A stretch of DNA of 64,000 nucleotides from Streptomyces caelestis (GCF_014205255.1 NZ_JACHNE010000001.1:7812001-7876000); one strand, 5' to 3'; positions 1 through 9,152 are shown, numbered from the stretch's first letter. Notes: generated by a model not told the origin, from the sequence alone. Made by a program: numbers and translations.

Positions 1-266
1 GCCACGCCCAGGGTGGCCAGCACGTCCGCCTCCCGGTCTGCCGAGTCCGCCCGCGCCGCGTACTGCCGGGCCCGCCGCAGATGGCTCAGCGCGAGCCGCA
101 GATCACCGAAGTCCCGCTGCCAGATGCCGATCACCTGGTGGGCGACGGACGCGTCCAGCGGGGAGGGATCGGCGTCGAGCAGCGCCCGGGCCCTCGTGAG
201 AGCCTCTCCCGGGTCGGCGAACACCATCGGCAGCAGTTCCGGCACCGAGTCGCTTCCCGCTGTCAC
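1..266 (-). CDS. TPR-repeat protein, probably the N-terminus of a CHAT-domain protein (partial)
   Basis: Reading leftward from 266 gives an open frame off the window edge: a short acidic start, then helical TPR-like sequence rich in Ala, Leu and Arg (for example the stretch LRLALSHLRRARQYAARADS). TPR arrays of this kind usually precede a CHAT (caspase-like) protease domain when they sit beside an S8 peptidase and a sigma factor, as here, but the CHAT part is outside the window, so that name is inference. Start is uncertain: GTG at 266, or GTG at 245, which has a better spaced GGGAAG seven bases upstream. It is divergent from the S8 peptidase gene across a gap of about 140 bases. Confidence 0.55.
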   Translation of the reverse strand, partial: MTAGSDSVPELLPMVFADPGEALTRARALLDADPSPLDASVAHQVIGIWQRDFGDLRLALSHLRRARQYAARADSADREADVLATLGV

Positions 267-405
267 GCCTCGGATGGTAGTGGCCCCGCAACCGCAGCAC
301 ACAGGGTCGGCGCTGTATCAAAAGACGGCCCGGCGGCTCTTGTCGACGAGTACCGACGACCGTGCGCCGCACCGACCGACGCCGTCGCCCAGTGGGAGGA
401 CCCGC

Positions 406-1836
406 ATGGCACCTCAGCGATTCCACGAGCAGTTCGACCAGATCCAGCGCGCGATGCCGGACGTCCCCCTGGCGACGGGACCGGACGACTCGGCCGAGTT
501 CATGTACGAGAAGGGTGTCGTCCTCGTCCGCGACGGCGAGGAGGCCCGGATCGTCGAGGACACCGTACGGGCGCACTTCACGGCGGCACCCGACCTCGAC
601 CAGGACCAGGTCCGCCGGGCGGGCCCGCGGACCAACCGCAGCGGCGTCACCCGCATCCGGGTCGGCGACCCCGGCGAGGGGAGCCGGGGAACGGACCGGG
701 CCGTCGCGCAGGCACTGCGGTCCGTGCGCGAGCGCGAGGCCCGGGCCGGGCACCGGATGGCCGCCCGCAACCACGTGGTGCACATCGCGGTCAACGCCTG
801 CCCCGGCGACGAACCCGTACCCGTCCCGGTGAGCGAGCCGCCCAACCCGGCGGCCGCCGACACGGCCTACGACCCGGACACCGCCGTCGGCGTCCTCGTC
901 GTCGACACCGGCCTCGCGCACGACTACCGCTCCTGCGCGCTCCTCGCCCACACCGACGGCGACGCCCAGGTCCAGGAGTGCGACGAGCAGGGGATCCTCC
1001 AGCAGTACGTCGGACACGGCACGTTCATCGCCGGGCTCGTCGCCGCCGTCGCGCCCAACACCGACATCACCGTGCGCGGCAGCCTCAACGACGCGGGCGC
1101 GATCCTGGAGTCGGAGTTCGGCGAGAAGCTCTTCGAGGCCGTCGACGCCGGCGGCTGGCCCGACGTCCTCAGCCTCTCCGCCGGCACCGCCAACGGCCGC
1201 ACCGACGGACTGCTCGGCGTGGAGAACTTCATGCGGGAACTGCGCGAGCAGCGCACCCTGCTGGTCGCCGCCGCCGGCAACAACGGCAGCGCCACCCCCT
1301 TCTGGCCCGCCGCCTACGCCGATCTGCCCGGCTGGGAGGACTCCGTGCTGTCGGTCGGCGCGCTGCGCAGCGACGGCGAGTCCGGCGCCTGCTTCACCAA
1401 CCACGGCCCCTGGGTGAACGTCTACGCCCCCGGTGAGCGCCTCACCAGCGCCCTCACCGGCTTCGAGACGCCCGTCCCGTACGTCTACCAGCACTCCACC
1501 TACGACGCCTGCCGCTACGGCTTCACCTACGGCTGCACGTGCCAGTACCCCAGCCACACCGGTGTGCTGAGCGACGAGAACGCCTCCGCCAAGCCGGACC
1601 AGGTGATGTTCGAGGGGTACGCGCAGTGGAGCGGCACCTCCTTCGCCACCCCCGTGACCGCCGGCCTGGTCGCCGCCTACATGACGGCGCACAAGGAGAC
1701 CGATCCGCGCGCGGCCCGGCGGCACCTGCTCGCCGCCGGCACCGGGGTCGCGGACGTGCGCGGGGCGCACGTCCCCGCGCTGCGCCCGCCCACCTGGCGC
1801 CCCGTCCCGGTCGTGCGTCTCGCGGCGGGGCTGTGA
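406..1836 (+). CDS. S8 (subtilisin-like) serine peptidase, cytoplasmic
   Basis: A 476-residue protein. The subtilisin catalytic triad is intact: Asp167 (VLVVDTG), His204 (GHGTFIAG) and Ser412 (SGTSFATP), with the oxyanion Asn292 in AAAGNNG. There is no signal peptide or membrane segment, so unlike most Streptomyces subtilases it should work inside the cell. About 165 residues precede the peptidase fold and may be regulatory. A cysteine-rich insertion lies shortly before the active serine, and further Cys residues are scattered through the fold. ATG 406 was chosen because GGGAGGA lies just upstream and the frame before it has no peptidase similarity. Next to the sigma factor gene and divergent from a TPR protein gene, it may act on a partner protein in a signalling or defence cascade (inference). 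Confidence 0.85.
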   Translation: MAPQRFHEQFDQIQRAMPDVPLATGPDDSAEFMYEKGVVLVRDGEEARIVEDTVRAHFTAAPDLDQDQVRRAGPRTNRSGVTRIRVGDPGEGSRGTDRAVAQALRSVREREARAGHRMAARNHVVHIAVNACPGDEPVPVPVSEPPNPAAADTAYDPDTAVGVLVVDTGLAHDYRSCALLAHTDGDAQVQECDEQGILQQYVGHGTFIAGLVAAVAPNTDITVRGSLNDAGAILESEFGEKLFEAVDAGGWPDVLSLSAGTANGRTDGLLGVENFMRELREQRTLLVAAAGNNGSATPFWPAAYADLPGWEDSVLSVGALRSDGESGACFTNHGPWVNVYAPGERLTSALTGFETPVPYVYQHSTYDACRYGFTYGCTCQYPSHTGVLSDENASAKPDQVMFEGYAQWSGTSFATPVTAGLVAAYMTAHKETDPRAARRHLLAAGTGVADVRGAHVPALRPPTWRPVPVVRLAAGL

Positions 1837-1898
1837 GGCCCGGAACCGCCCCCTCCACGGCGTACGATGACGTGCCGTACTCGAGGGGTGGGGCTGCC

Positions 1899-2474
1899 GT
1901 GGACCGTAGTGATGCCGGCGCGCTCGTCCAGGCCGCCGCCGACGGCGACGCGGCGGCCTGGAAGGCGCTCGTGGAAGGGCTGAGCCCCCTGGTGTGGTCC
2001 GTGGTGCGGGCCCACCGGCTGTCCGACGCGGACGCCCACGAGGTCTACCAGACCGCCTGGTTCCGCTTCGCCCAGCACCTCGGGCGGATCCGGGAACCCG
2101 GCAAGGCGGGCGCGTGGCTGGCGAGCACCGCCCGCCACGAGTGCCTGAAGGTCATCCGGAGCTCGCAACGGCTGACCCTGACGGACGATCCCCAGCTCCT
2201 GGACCGGATCAGCGAGGACGGCACGCCGGAACAGTCGCTGCTCGACTCCGAGGAGGCCGCCGCCCAGAGCGAACGCGTACGGCGGTTGTGGCAGGAGTTC
2301 GAGGAACTGGGCGAGCGGTGCCGGCAGTTGCTGCGGGTGCTGATGGCCACGCCGCCGCCCAGCTACCAGGACGTGTCCGCCGCGCTCGGGATCGCGGTGG
2401 GCAGCATCGGGCCGCTGCGTCAGCGCTGTCTGCGGCGCCTGCGGGACCGGCTCGAAGCGCGGGGGGCGATGTGA
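1899..2474 (+). CDS. RNA polymerase sigma factor, sigma-70 family (ECF-like)
   Basis: A 191-residue two-domain sigma factor. Region 2 is seen in ALVEGLSPLVWSVVRAHRL followed by DAHEVYQTAWFRFAQHLGRI and GAWLASTARHECLKVIR. Region 4 is the C-terminal helix-turn-helix around PPPSYQDVSAALGIAVGSIG ending in RQRCLRRLRDRL. Region 3 is absent, as in ECF factors. GTG 1899 follows a GAGGGGTGGGG stretch. The stop overlaps the GTG start of the next gene, so the two are translationally coupled. No anti-sigma factor with a recognisable zinc motif or membrane helix is adjacent. The small downstream protein is the only candidate partner. The neighbouring S8 peptidase suggests a stress- or proteolysis-linked regulon, which is inference. 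Confidence 0.85.
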   Translation: MDRSDAGALVQAAADGDAAAWKALVEGLSPLVWSVVRAHRLSDADAHEVYQTAWFRFAQHLGRIREPGKAGAWLASTARHECLKVIRSSQRLTLTDDPQLLDRISEDGTPEQSLLDSEEAAAQSERVRRLWQEFEELGERCRQLLRVLMATPPPSYQDVSAALGIAVGSIGPLRQRCLRRLRDRLEARGAM

Positions 2475-2968
2475 GCGACATGAGCGACGACATGAACGGC
2501 GACGTGTTCGGCGAAGACGACTGGGACGACCAGGAGTTCGACGCCGGGCTGCTGGAGGAGGAACTCCGGCAGGCCGCCGCCGTCCTGGACCCCGTGCCGG
2601 CGGAGCTCCAGCAGATCGCCGTCGACGCCTACGCGCTGCACGACCTGGAGGCCCGTGTCGCGGAGCTCACCTTCGACTCGCTGGTCGACGCCCTCCCGGT
2701 CCGGGGAGCCGGCGACGCGCCCCGGATGCTGACCTTCCGGGCGGGCGAGGTGACCGTCGACGTCGAGGTGACCGCAGACGGGCTGATGGGCCAGGTGCTG
2801 CCGCCGCAGCCGGCCAGGATCGAGGTCCTGAGCGGACCACGCCCCGGCCCCTCGTTCACGGCCGACGACCTGGGCCGCTTCACCGCCGACGCACCGCCGT
2901 CCGGCCCGTTCGCCCTGCGGCTGCGGACCGGCGGGGACGTGGTGGTGACGGAGTGGCTGCGGGCCTAG
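2471..2968 (+). CDS. Hypothetical acidic protein coupled to the sigma factor
   Basis: A 165-residue protein with a very acidic first 30 residues, a helical segment (about 35-75) and a C-terminal beta-rich half containing GEVTVDVEVTADGLMGQVLP. I recognise no family signature, zinc motif or transmembrane segment. Its GTG start overlaps the sigma factor stop by four bases (GTGA), so it is very likely co-translated with the sigma factor and may modulate it. ATG 2480 is an alternative start three codons in. Proteins of this type recur beside S8-peptidase/sigma-factor pairs in Streptomyces, but I know of no assigned function. Confidence 0.7.
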   Translation: MSDMSDDMNGDVFGEDDWDDQEFDAGLLEEELRQAAAVLDPVPAELQQIAVDAYALHDLEARVAELTFDSLVDALPVRGAGDAPRMLTFRAGEVTVDVEVTADGLMGQVLPPQPARIEVLSGPRPGPSFTADDLGRFTADAPPSGPFALRLRTGGDVVVTEWLRA

Positions 2969-3150
2969 GGCGACCCTTGCGCACCACCTCCGCCAGGGCC
3001 GGGTCGAACTCGTCCCGTTCAGGTCGAGGGCGGGCTAGTCCGTACCGGGGGCGGTGCCTGGCCGGTCAGCGTGGTGGTCTCCTCCGCCATGCTCCCGCCC
3101 TCGCCGCGCCCCCGCCGCTTGTCGCGCGGGTGTGCTCCAGCCGGTGACGG

Positions 3151-3939
3151 TCAGCCGGACACGGCGTCGACCAGGCGGGCCAGCGCGGCGGCGAGCCTTT
3201 CGAGACCGGGACCGGCCGGACCGCCCGGCTCGGTCATGTAGGTGTCCCGGCGGATCTCCACCATGAGCGCCTCGACCCGCGGGTCGGTTCCATAGAACTC
3301 CAGCGGTACGTAGGCCCCGCTGAACGGGCTGTCGAGCTCCGTCTCCCCGAACGCCCGCCGCGCGGCGTCCACCAGCCCGGGAGAGGTGTGGAAGGAGTCG
3401 GTGCCGAGGCACACCGGCGGCCGGGGCCCCTCTCCGTGCAGCTCGTACGGCAGCCGGGCGCGGGGGTAGGAGTGCACGTCGATGATCACGGCCCGCCCGG
3501 TGGCCGCCAGCCGGTCCGCCACGGCCTGCGCCATCGCCCGCGCGTACGGCAGGAAGTACCGCTGGACGAGCGGCCCGGCTTCGACGTCCCCGCACCGCAG
3601 CGCACCGCCGTGCGTGGTCCGGGTGTAGACCGCGCCCATTCCGACGGCCCGCATCTCCTCCCGTTCGTCGGGGAAGCGCTCGGGGTCGACGACCAGCCGC
3701 GACAGCCGGTTGACGAACCGCCACGGGACGACGCCGGCCGCCCCGGCCGCCGCCTCGGCGATCCGAGCCGTGTGCGCGTCGGTGATGTGGTCCAGCTCCC
3801 GCGCGAGCTCGTCGTCGTCCAGCACGATGTCCGCCCGCACGGACGGCGGTATCTCCCGCGCCGAGTGCGGGACATGCAGGATCACGGGGGAGTGCCCGGC
3901 ACCGGGCAGAACGTCGAAGGACTGGGGGTCGTCGGTCAC
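3151..3939 (-). CDS. N-formylglutamate amidohydrolase family protein
   Basis: Matches the N-formylglutamate deformylase family, zinc hydrolases of histidine degradation and related amide cleavage. Diagnostic segments are VILHVPHSAREIP near the N-terminus, a conserved block ending VNRLSRLVVDPERFPD, and VIIDVHSYP with metal-binding Asp/His. GTG 3939 (262 residues) places the conserved block at the usual distance from the N-terminus and has GGAG seven bases upstream. An alternative ATG at 3999 would add 20 residues, but its ribosome-binding site lies inside the terminator stem of the upstream gene. No hut genes are nearby, so the physiological substrate is open. Confidence 0.8.
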   Translation of the reverse strand: MTDDPQSFDVLPGAGHSPVILHVPHSAREIPPSVRADIVLDDDELARELDHITDAHTARIAEAAAGAAGVVPWRFVNRLSRLVVDPERFPDEREEMRAVGMGAVYTRTTHGGALRCGDVEAGPLVQRYFLPYARAMAQAVADRLAATGRAVIIDVHSYPRARLPYELHGEGPRPPVCLGTDSFHTSPGLVDAARRAFGETELDSPFSGAYVPLEFYGTDPRVEALMVEIRRDTYMTEPGGPAGPGLERLAAALARLVDAVSG

Positions 3940-4001
3940 GCGGCGGCTCCACAGGACGTTGTCAGGGGGCTCCGCTCGAAACCCCGCCTCTTCGAACATA
4001 A

Positions 4002-4039
4002 CTCCGCCCCGGCCGGGCGGTGCGCCGGCCGGGGCGGAG
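4002..4039 (-). terminator. Strong hairpin terminator of icd
   Basis: Two perfect 14-base arms, CTCCGCCCCGGCCG (4002-4015) and its complement (4026-4039), around a 10-base loop, 26 bases downstream of the icd stop on the minus strand. It has no T-run, as is common in Streptomyces. The lower arm reaches to within three bases of the alternative ATG (3999) of the next gene. Confidence 0.7.
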
Positions 4040-4064
4040 CGGAGGGGCCGAGGGGCCCGAGGCG

Positions 4065-6284
4065 TCAGCTCAGGGACGCCAGCGCCTCGTTCCACGTGGC
4101 GGACGGGCGCATGACCTCGGCGGCCTTCGCCGGGTCGGGCTGGTAGTAGCCGCCGATGTCGACCGGCTTGCCCTGGGCGGCGATCAGCTCGTCGACGATC
4201 TTCTGCTCGTTGGCGGCCAGCGTCTCGGCGATCGGAGCGAAGGCCTTCGCCAGGTCCGCGTCGTCGGTCTGCCGGGCCAGCTCCTGCGCCCAGTACAGGG
4301 ACAGGTAGAAGTGGCTGCCGCGGTTGTCGATGCCGCCGACGCGCCGGGTCGGGGACTTGTCCTCGTTGAGGAAGGTCGCCGTGGCGCGGTCGAGGGTGTC
4401 GGCCAGGACCTGGGCGCGGGCGTTGCCCGTCACCTTGGCGAACTGCTCGAGGGACGGCACCAGGGCGAAGAACTCACCCAGGGAGTCCCAGCGCAGGTAG
4501 TTCTCCTTGACCAGCTGCTGCACGTGCTTGGGCGCCGAGCCGCCCGCACCCGTCTCGAAGAGGCCGCCGCCCGCCATCAGCGGGACGACCGACAGCATCT
4601 TGGCGCTGGTGCCCAGCTCCAGGATCGGGAACAGGTCGGTCAGGTAGTCGCGCAGCACGTTGCCGGTGACGGAGATGGTGTTCTCGCCGCGGCGGATGCG
4701 CTCCACCGACAGCTTCGTGGCCTCGACCGGGTTCAGGATCCGGATGTCCAGGCCCTCGGTGTCGTGCTCCGGCAGGTACTGCTCGACCTTGGCGATCAGG
4801 TTGGCGTCGTGCGCGCGGGTCTCGTCCAGCCAGAACACCGCCGGGTCGCCGGTGGCGCGGGCGCGGGTGACGGCCAGCTTCACCCAGTCCTTGATCGGCG
4901 CGTCCTTGGTCTGGCAGGCGCGGAAGATGTCACCGGCCGAGACGGCCTGCTCGATGAGCGCGGTGCCGTTCTGGTCGACCAGGCGGACCGTGCCCGTGGT
5001 GGCGATCTCGAAGGTCTTGTCGTGGCTGCCGTACTCCTCGGCCTTCTGCGCCATGAGGCCGACGTTCGGCACCGTGCCCATGGTGGACGGGTCGAAGGCG
5101 CCGTTGGCCTTGCAGTCCTCGATCACGGCCTGGTAGACGCCCGCGTAGGAGGAGTCCGGGATGACCGCCAGGGCGTCGTGCTCCTGCCCGTCCGGACCCC
5201 ACATGTGGCCGGAGGTGCGGATCATGGCCGGCATGGAGGCGTCGATGATGACGTCAGAGGGCACGTGCAGGTTGGTGATGCCCTTGTCGGAGTCGACCAT
5301 CGCCAGCTCCGGGCCCTCGGTGAGCTCGGCGTCGAAGGAGGCCTTGATCTCGGCGCCCTCCGGCAGGGCGTCCAAGCCCTTGTAGATGCCGCCCAGACCG
5401 TCGTTCGGGGTCAGGCCGGCCGCGGCGAGCTTGTCGCCGTACTTCGCGAAGGTCTTCGGGAAGAAGACGCGCACCACGTGGCCGAAGACGATCGGGTCGG
5501 AGACCTTCATCATCGTCGCCTTCAGGTGCACCGAGAACAGCACGCCCTGGGCCTTGGCCTCGGCGACCTGCGCCGCCAGGAACTCGCGCAGCGCGGCGAC
5601 CCGCATCACGGAGGCGTCGACGACCTCGCCCTTCTGGACGGGTACGGACTCGCGCAGCACGGTGGTGGTGCCGTCGTCGCCGACGAGCTCGATGCGCAGC
5701 GCGCCGTCCTCGGCGATCACCACGGACTTCTCGGTGGAGCGGAAGTCGTTCTGGCCCATGGTCGCCACGCTCGTCTTGGAGTCGGCGGACCAGGCGCCCA
5801 TGCGGTGCGGGTGGGACTTGGCATAGTTCTTGACCGACGCGGGGGCCCGGCGGTCCGAGTTGCCCTCACGCAGGACCGGGTTCACGGCGGAGCCCTTGAC
5901 CTTGTCGTAGCGGGCGCGGATCTCGCGCTCCTCGTCGGTCTTCGGGTCGTCCGGGTAGTCCGGCAGCGCGTAGCCCTGGCTCTGGAGCTCGGCGATCGCG
6001 GCCTTGAGCTGCGGGATCGACGCCGAGATGTTCGGCAGCTTGATGATGTTGGCGGCGGGCGTCTTGGCCAGCTGCCCCAGCTCCGCGAGGGCGTCCGGGA
6101 TGCGCTGGTCCTCGGTCAGGTACTCCGGGAACAGGGCGATGATGCGCCCGGCCAGCGAGATGTCGCGGGTCTCGACGGCGACACCCGCCTGCGAGGCGTA
6201 CGCCTGGACCACCGGCAGGAAGGAATACGTTGCCAGGGCCGGGGCCTCGTCAGTGTGCGTATAGATGATGGTCGAGTCAGTCAC
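4065..6284 (-). CDS. icd: Isocitrate dehydrogenase (NADP-dependent), monomeric type
   Basis: A 739-residue protein beginning TDSTIIYTHTDEAPALATYS, the typical start and length of monomeric NADP isocitrate dehydrogenase (about 740 residues, unrelated in length to the dimeric 400-residue form). It oxidatively decarboxylates isocitrate to 2-oxoglutarate in the TCA cycle, yielding NADPH. Recognisable blocks include NLHVPSDVIIDASMPAMIR, ETRAHDANLIAKVEQYL and the C-terminal DIGGYYQPDPAKAAEVMRPS. GTG 6284 is preceded by GGAG in the preceding bases on the minus strand. It is monocistronic: a 460-base gap lies upstream and a strong hairpin downstream. Confidence 0.95.
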   Translation of the reverse strand: MTDSTIIYTHTDEAPALATYSFLPVVQAYASQAGVAVETRDISLAGRIIALFPEYLTEDQRIPDALAELGQLAKTPAANIIKLPNISASIPQLKAAIAELQSQGYALPDYPDDPKTDEEREIRARYDKVKGSAVNPVLREGNSDRRAPASVKNYAKSHPHRMGAWSADSKTSVATMGQNDFRSTEKSVVIAEDGALRIELVGDDGTTTVLRESVPVQKGEVVDASVMRVAALREFLAAQVAEAKAQGVLFSVHLKATMMKVSDPIVFGHVVRVFFPKTFAKYGDKLAAAGLTPNDGLGGIYKGLDALPEGAEIKASFDAELTEGPELAMVDSDKGITNLHVPSDVIIDASMPAMIRTSGHMWGPDGQEHDALAVIPDSSYAGVYQAVIEDCKANGAFDPSTMGTVPNVGLMAQKAEEYGSHDKTFEIATTGTVRLVDQNGTALIEQAVSAGDIFRACQTKDAPIKDWVKLAVTRARATGDPAVFWLDETRAHDANLIAKVEQYLPEHDTEGLDIRILNPVEATKLSVERIRRGENTISVTGNVLRDYLTDLFPILELGTSAKMLSVVPLMAGGGLFETGAGGSAPKHVQQLVKENYLRWDSLGEFFALVPSLEQFAKVTGNARAQVLADTLDRATATFLNEDKSPTRRVGGIDNRGSHFYLSLYWAQELARQTDDADLAKAFAPIAETLAANEQKIVDELIAAQGKPVDIGGYYQPDPAKAAEVMRPSATWNEALASLS

Positions 6285-6747
6285 CGGGTGCTCCGCTCCA
6301 CGTCTGCAACATTGCTCGACATCAAGATATCTCCTGATCGACCTCGTCTCGACAGGGGTCCACGCCCAGTTTCGCGCCACCGATCGCCCCGAGGCCCGGG
6401 CCGGGGGAGACAGTGCGGCGGGTGGCGGCCCCGCGGCTGCCCTGGTCGGCGCGGCGACGGCTCCGGCGGAAGGGCCGCCGCTCTCGGCTTCTCCGGCCTC
6501 AGCCGCGCCGTCCGGCCGCCTCGCCCGCTCGTCAGCTTCCCGCGAACGCCCAGGTCGCAATGGCGCGGGCTGCCGCACGTCGGGGCGACCGGGCCCAAAG
6601 CGATCGGCGATCGGCGACCGGTGGCCGGCGGCCTGTCGGCGAGCGAATCGCGTACGCGTACCCGTCCCGCTCGCTCATGGCCCCGGGTGGTGCAGGTCAC
6701 GGTGGCCGATCACCTGATCAAAAGCACCGCAGCGGCCCTTGTGGGCC
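6285..6747. other. 463-base intergenic region with the icd promoter
   Basis: No convincing gene. The part nearest icd is unusually AT-rich for this genome and contains an imperfect inverted repeat, CTCGACATCAAG (6315-6326), followed by AAGATATC. This is a plausible regulator site for icd on the minus strand. The rest is GC-rich, with open frames in all directions that look like composition artefacts. The end near 6747 is the 3' flank of the MscS gene. Confidence 0.4.
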
Positions 6748-7845
6748 TCAGTCGAACCGGGCCGACGAAAGCTCGTTCGGCTCGATCTCGCCCGTGCGCT
6801 GCTGCGGGATGACCATCCCGCCCTGCTGGAGCGCCACCGTCCGGGCCGGGGCGGGGATGCGGATGCCCTCCGCGCGGTAGCGCTTGTGCAGCCGCTTGAT
6901 GAACTCGTGCTTGATCCGGTACTGGTCGCTGAACTCGCCGACGCCCAGGATGACCGTGAAGCCGATGCGGGAGTCGCCGAAGGTGTGGAACCGGATGATC
7001 GGCTCGTGGTCCGGCACGGCGCCCTCGACCTCGGTCATCGTCTCGGCGATGACCTCGTTGGTCACCCGCTCCACGTGCTCCAGGTCGCTGTCGTAGGCCA
7101 CCCCGACCTGGACCATGATGGTCAGCTGTTCCTCCGGCCGCATGAAGTTGGTCATGTTGGCCATGGCGAGCTGGCCGTTGGGGATCACGACGAGGTTGTT
7201 GGACAGGTTGCGGATCGTCGTCTGCCGCCAGTTGATGTCCTCGACGTAGCCCTCCTCGCCGCTGCTGAGGCGGATGTAGTCGCCGGGCTGGACGGTCTTG
7301 GAGGCGAGGATGTGGATGCCCGCGAAGAGGTTCGCGAGGGTGTCCTGAAGCGCCAGCGCGACCGCCAGACCGCCGACCCCCAGCGCGGTGAGCATCGGGG
7401 CTATGGAGATCCCCAGCGTCTGGAGCACCACCAGGAAACCGATCGCCAGGACCAGGATCCGGGTGATGTTGACGAAGATCGTGGCCGAGCCGGCGACACC
7501 GGAACGGGACTGGGTGACCGTGCGCACCAGGCCGGCCACCACCCGCGCCGCCGACACCGTCGCCACGAAGATGAGCAGCACCGTCAGCACCTGGTTGGTG
7601 TGGTGCTGCACCGTCCGGGTCAGCGGCAGCGCCGCCGCCGCGCCCGCCGCGCCGCCCACCACCGCGGCCCACGGCAGCACGGCCCGCAGCGCGTGCACGA
7701 TGACGTCGTCCCCGCTCCAGCGGGTGCGGTCGGCGTGCCCGCCCAGCCAGCGCAGCAGCACGCGCAGCGCGAAGGCCGCCAGCAGGCCCGACCCCAGGGC
7801 GATGCCGGCGAAGACCAGATCGTCCGCGGTGAGCACCCGGTTCAC
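6748..7845 (-). CDS. MscS-family mechanosensitive ion channel
   Basis: A 365-residue membrane protein. Several hydrophobic segments in the first 150 residues (about 8-28, 58-75, 85-105, 130-150) lead into the pore-lining helix and the MscS core: the Gly/Ala-rich helix IAPMLTALGVGGLAVALALQ, then DTLANLFAGIHILASKTVQP and the beta domain with VEDINWRQTTIRNLSNNLVV. The cytosolic alpha/beta domain follows to the end. Its role is release of osmolytes on hypo-osmotic shock. It starts at ATG 7845. It stands alone between icd and the flippase-like gene, with no sign of an operon. Confidence 0.9.
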   Translation of the reverse strand: MNRVLTADDLVFAGIALGSGLLAAFALRVLLRWLGGHADRTRWSGDDVIVHALRAVLPWAAVVGGAAGAAAALPLTRTVQHHTNQVLTVLLIFVATVSAARVVAGLVRTVTQSRSGVAGSATIFVNITRILVLAIGFLVVLQTLGISIAPMLTALGVGGLAVALALQDTLANLFAGIHILASKTVQPGDYIRLSSGEEGYVEDINWRQTTIRNLSNNLVVIPNGQLAMANMTNFMRPEEQLTIMVQVGVAYDSDLEHVERVTNEVIAETMTEVEGAVPDHEPIIRFHTFGDSRIGFTVILGVGEFSDQYRIKHEFIKRLHKRYRAEGIRIPAPARTVALQQGGMVIPQQRTGEIEPNELSSARFD

Positions 7846-8075
7846 CTGTCACCTCCGGGAAGCAGAACCGCGGCGAACGCCGTTTCCGGCGGCCGGATGT
7901 GAAGTTTCGTCACGTCGTCACCTGTTCGTCCTACGGGATGTCCGATCGCGCGCGACCACCCTGACCTGCGGTCGGCGCGATCGTTCATCCTGCCGCATTC
8001 CGCATGGGGTTTCGTACCGGGGAACGGGCCAAGCCGGGGGGTTCCGCCGGCCCGCTCCGGGGGCCTGTCGGGCGG

Positions 8076-9152
8076 TCAGATCACCTTCATCCGTACCAGC
8101 GCCCCCAGCGTCAGCGCGCCCGGCAGCAGCGGCAGCCAGACCGTGATGACCCGGAAGGCCAGCACCACGGCCGTGGCGAACGCGACCGGGCCGCCCGCCG
8201 CCACCAGCGCCATGACCAGCGCCGCCTCCACCGAGCCGATCCCGCCCGGGGTGGGCACCAGCGCGACGGCGACCGTCGCCGCCAGGTAGGCCACCGCCAT
8301 GTGCGCGGGCGGCACGTCCAGCCCCATCGCCCGGCCCACCAGCACCAGGACGCTCGCCTGCAACGCGGGGAAGGCGAAGGCCCCGCCCCACAGCGCCAGG
8401 GCCCGGACCGGGCGGGTGTGCACCGAGCGCGCCTCGCCGAGCGCCGTCCGCAGGAAGGACAGCACGGCCGAACGCACCCGGCGGACCAGGGTCAGCACGG
8501 CCACCGCGATGACGAGTACCGCGCCGGCACCGGCCAGCAGCGGGCCGGACGCCGTCTGAGGAACCAGCGTGCCGAGCCGCAGCGCGTCGGGGAACGCGAC
8601 GAGCAGGGCACCCAGCAGGACCACCCGGCCGACGCTCTCCGCCAGCAGATACAGCGCGAGGGCGGCCGAGGAGCGGGCGAGCGGCAGCCCGCACACCGTC
8701 ATGAACCGCAGGTTGACTGCGCTCGCGCCCAGCCCGGTCGGCAGCAGGTGGTTGGCCGCCCCCGCCGCGAACTGCGTCGCCAGCAGCCGCCGTCGGGGCA
8801 GCCGCTCGACGACCGCGCCCTGCCGGGTGCAGGCGGCGGCGACCCAGGTCAGACAGGTCGCGCCCACCGCGGCCAGCAGCCACGGCCACTCGGCGTTGCC
8901 CAGATGCGCGAACCCCTCGGCGAGTACCGACCGGTGCCGCACCGCGACCACGGTGACCAGCAGGAGCGGCAGCAGGCACAGGATCTGACGCAGGCGGCGG
9001 ACCGGGACGCGACGGGGGAGTCGTCCCGGGCGGAGTTCGGGGAGTTGTACCGCTGTCACGTCCGCTGAGGCTTCCCACGCCCCGCCAACGGCGGGTTGCG
9101 GACATGCGGACGGCGTCTTACGCCCGGGGAGCGGCTGGGAGGAGAGCGTCAT
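8076..9152 (-). CDS. Flippase-like / lysylphosphatidylglycerol synthase TM-region family membrane protein
   Basis: A 358-residue protein with about eight hydrophobic segments, belonging to the UPF0104/LPG synthase transmembrane family. Typical markers are AAGAANHLLPTGLGASAVNL in the first half and TPGGIGSVEAALVMALVA near the end. Members are thought to move lipid-linked or isoprenoid-linked molecules across the membrane; no catalytic synthase domain is attached here. ATG 9152 has AAAGG upstream. It is divergent from the ABC exporter gene, and the 112-base gap holds a SoxR box, so it could in principle share redox control, though the box geometry favours the exporter. Confidence 0.75.
   Translation of the reverse strand: MTLSSQPLPGRKTPSACPQPAVGGAWEASADVTAVQLPELRPGRLPRRVPVRRLRQILCLLPLLLVTVVAVRHRSVLAEGFAHLGNAEWPWLLAAVGATCLTWVAAACTRQGAVVERLPRRRLLATQFAAGAANHLLPTGLGASAVNLRFMTVCGLPLARSSAALALYLLAESVGRVVLLGALLVAFPDALRLGTLVPQTASGPLLAGAGAVLVIAVAVLTLVRRVRSAVLSFLRTALGEARSVHTRPVRALALWGGAFAFPALQASVLVLVGRAMGLDVPPAHMAVAYLAATVAVALVPTPGGIGSVEAALVMALVAAGGPVAFATAVVLAFRVITVWLPLLPGALTLGALVRMKVI

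Noticed and set aside
4020..6812. 930-codon frame on the plus strand across icd
   Set aside because: Composition shadow of icd on the other strand; repetitive Val/Asp/Gly/Leu content and no motifs.
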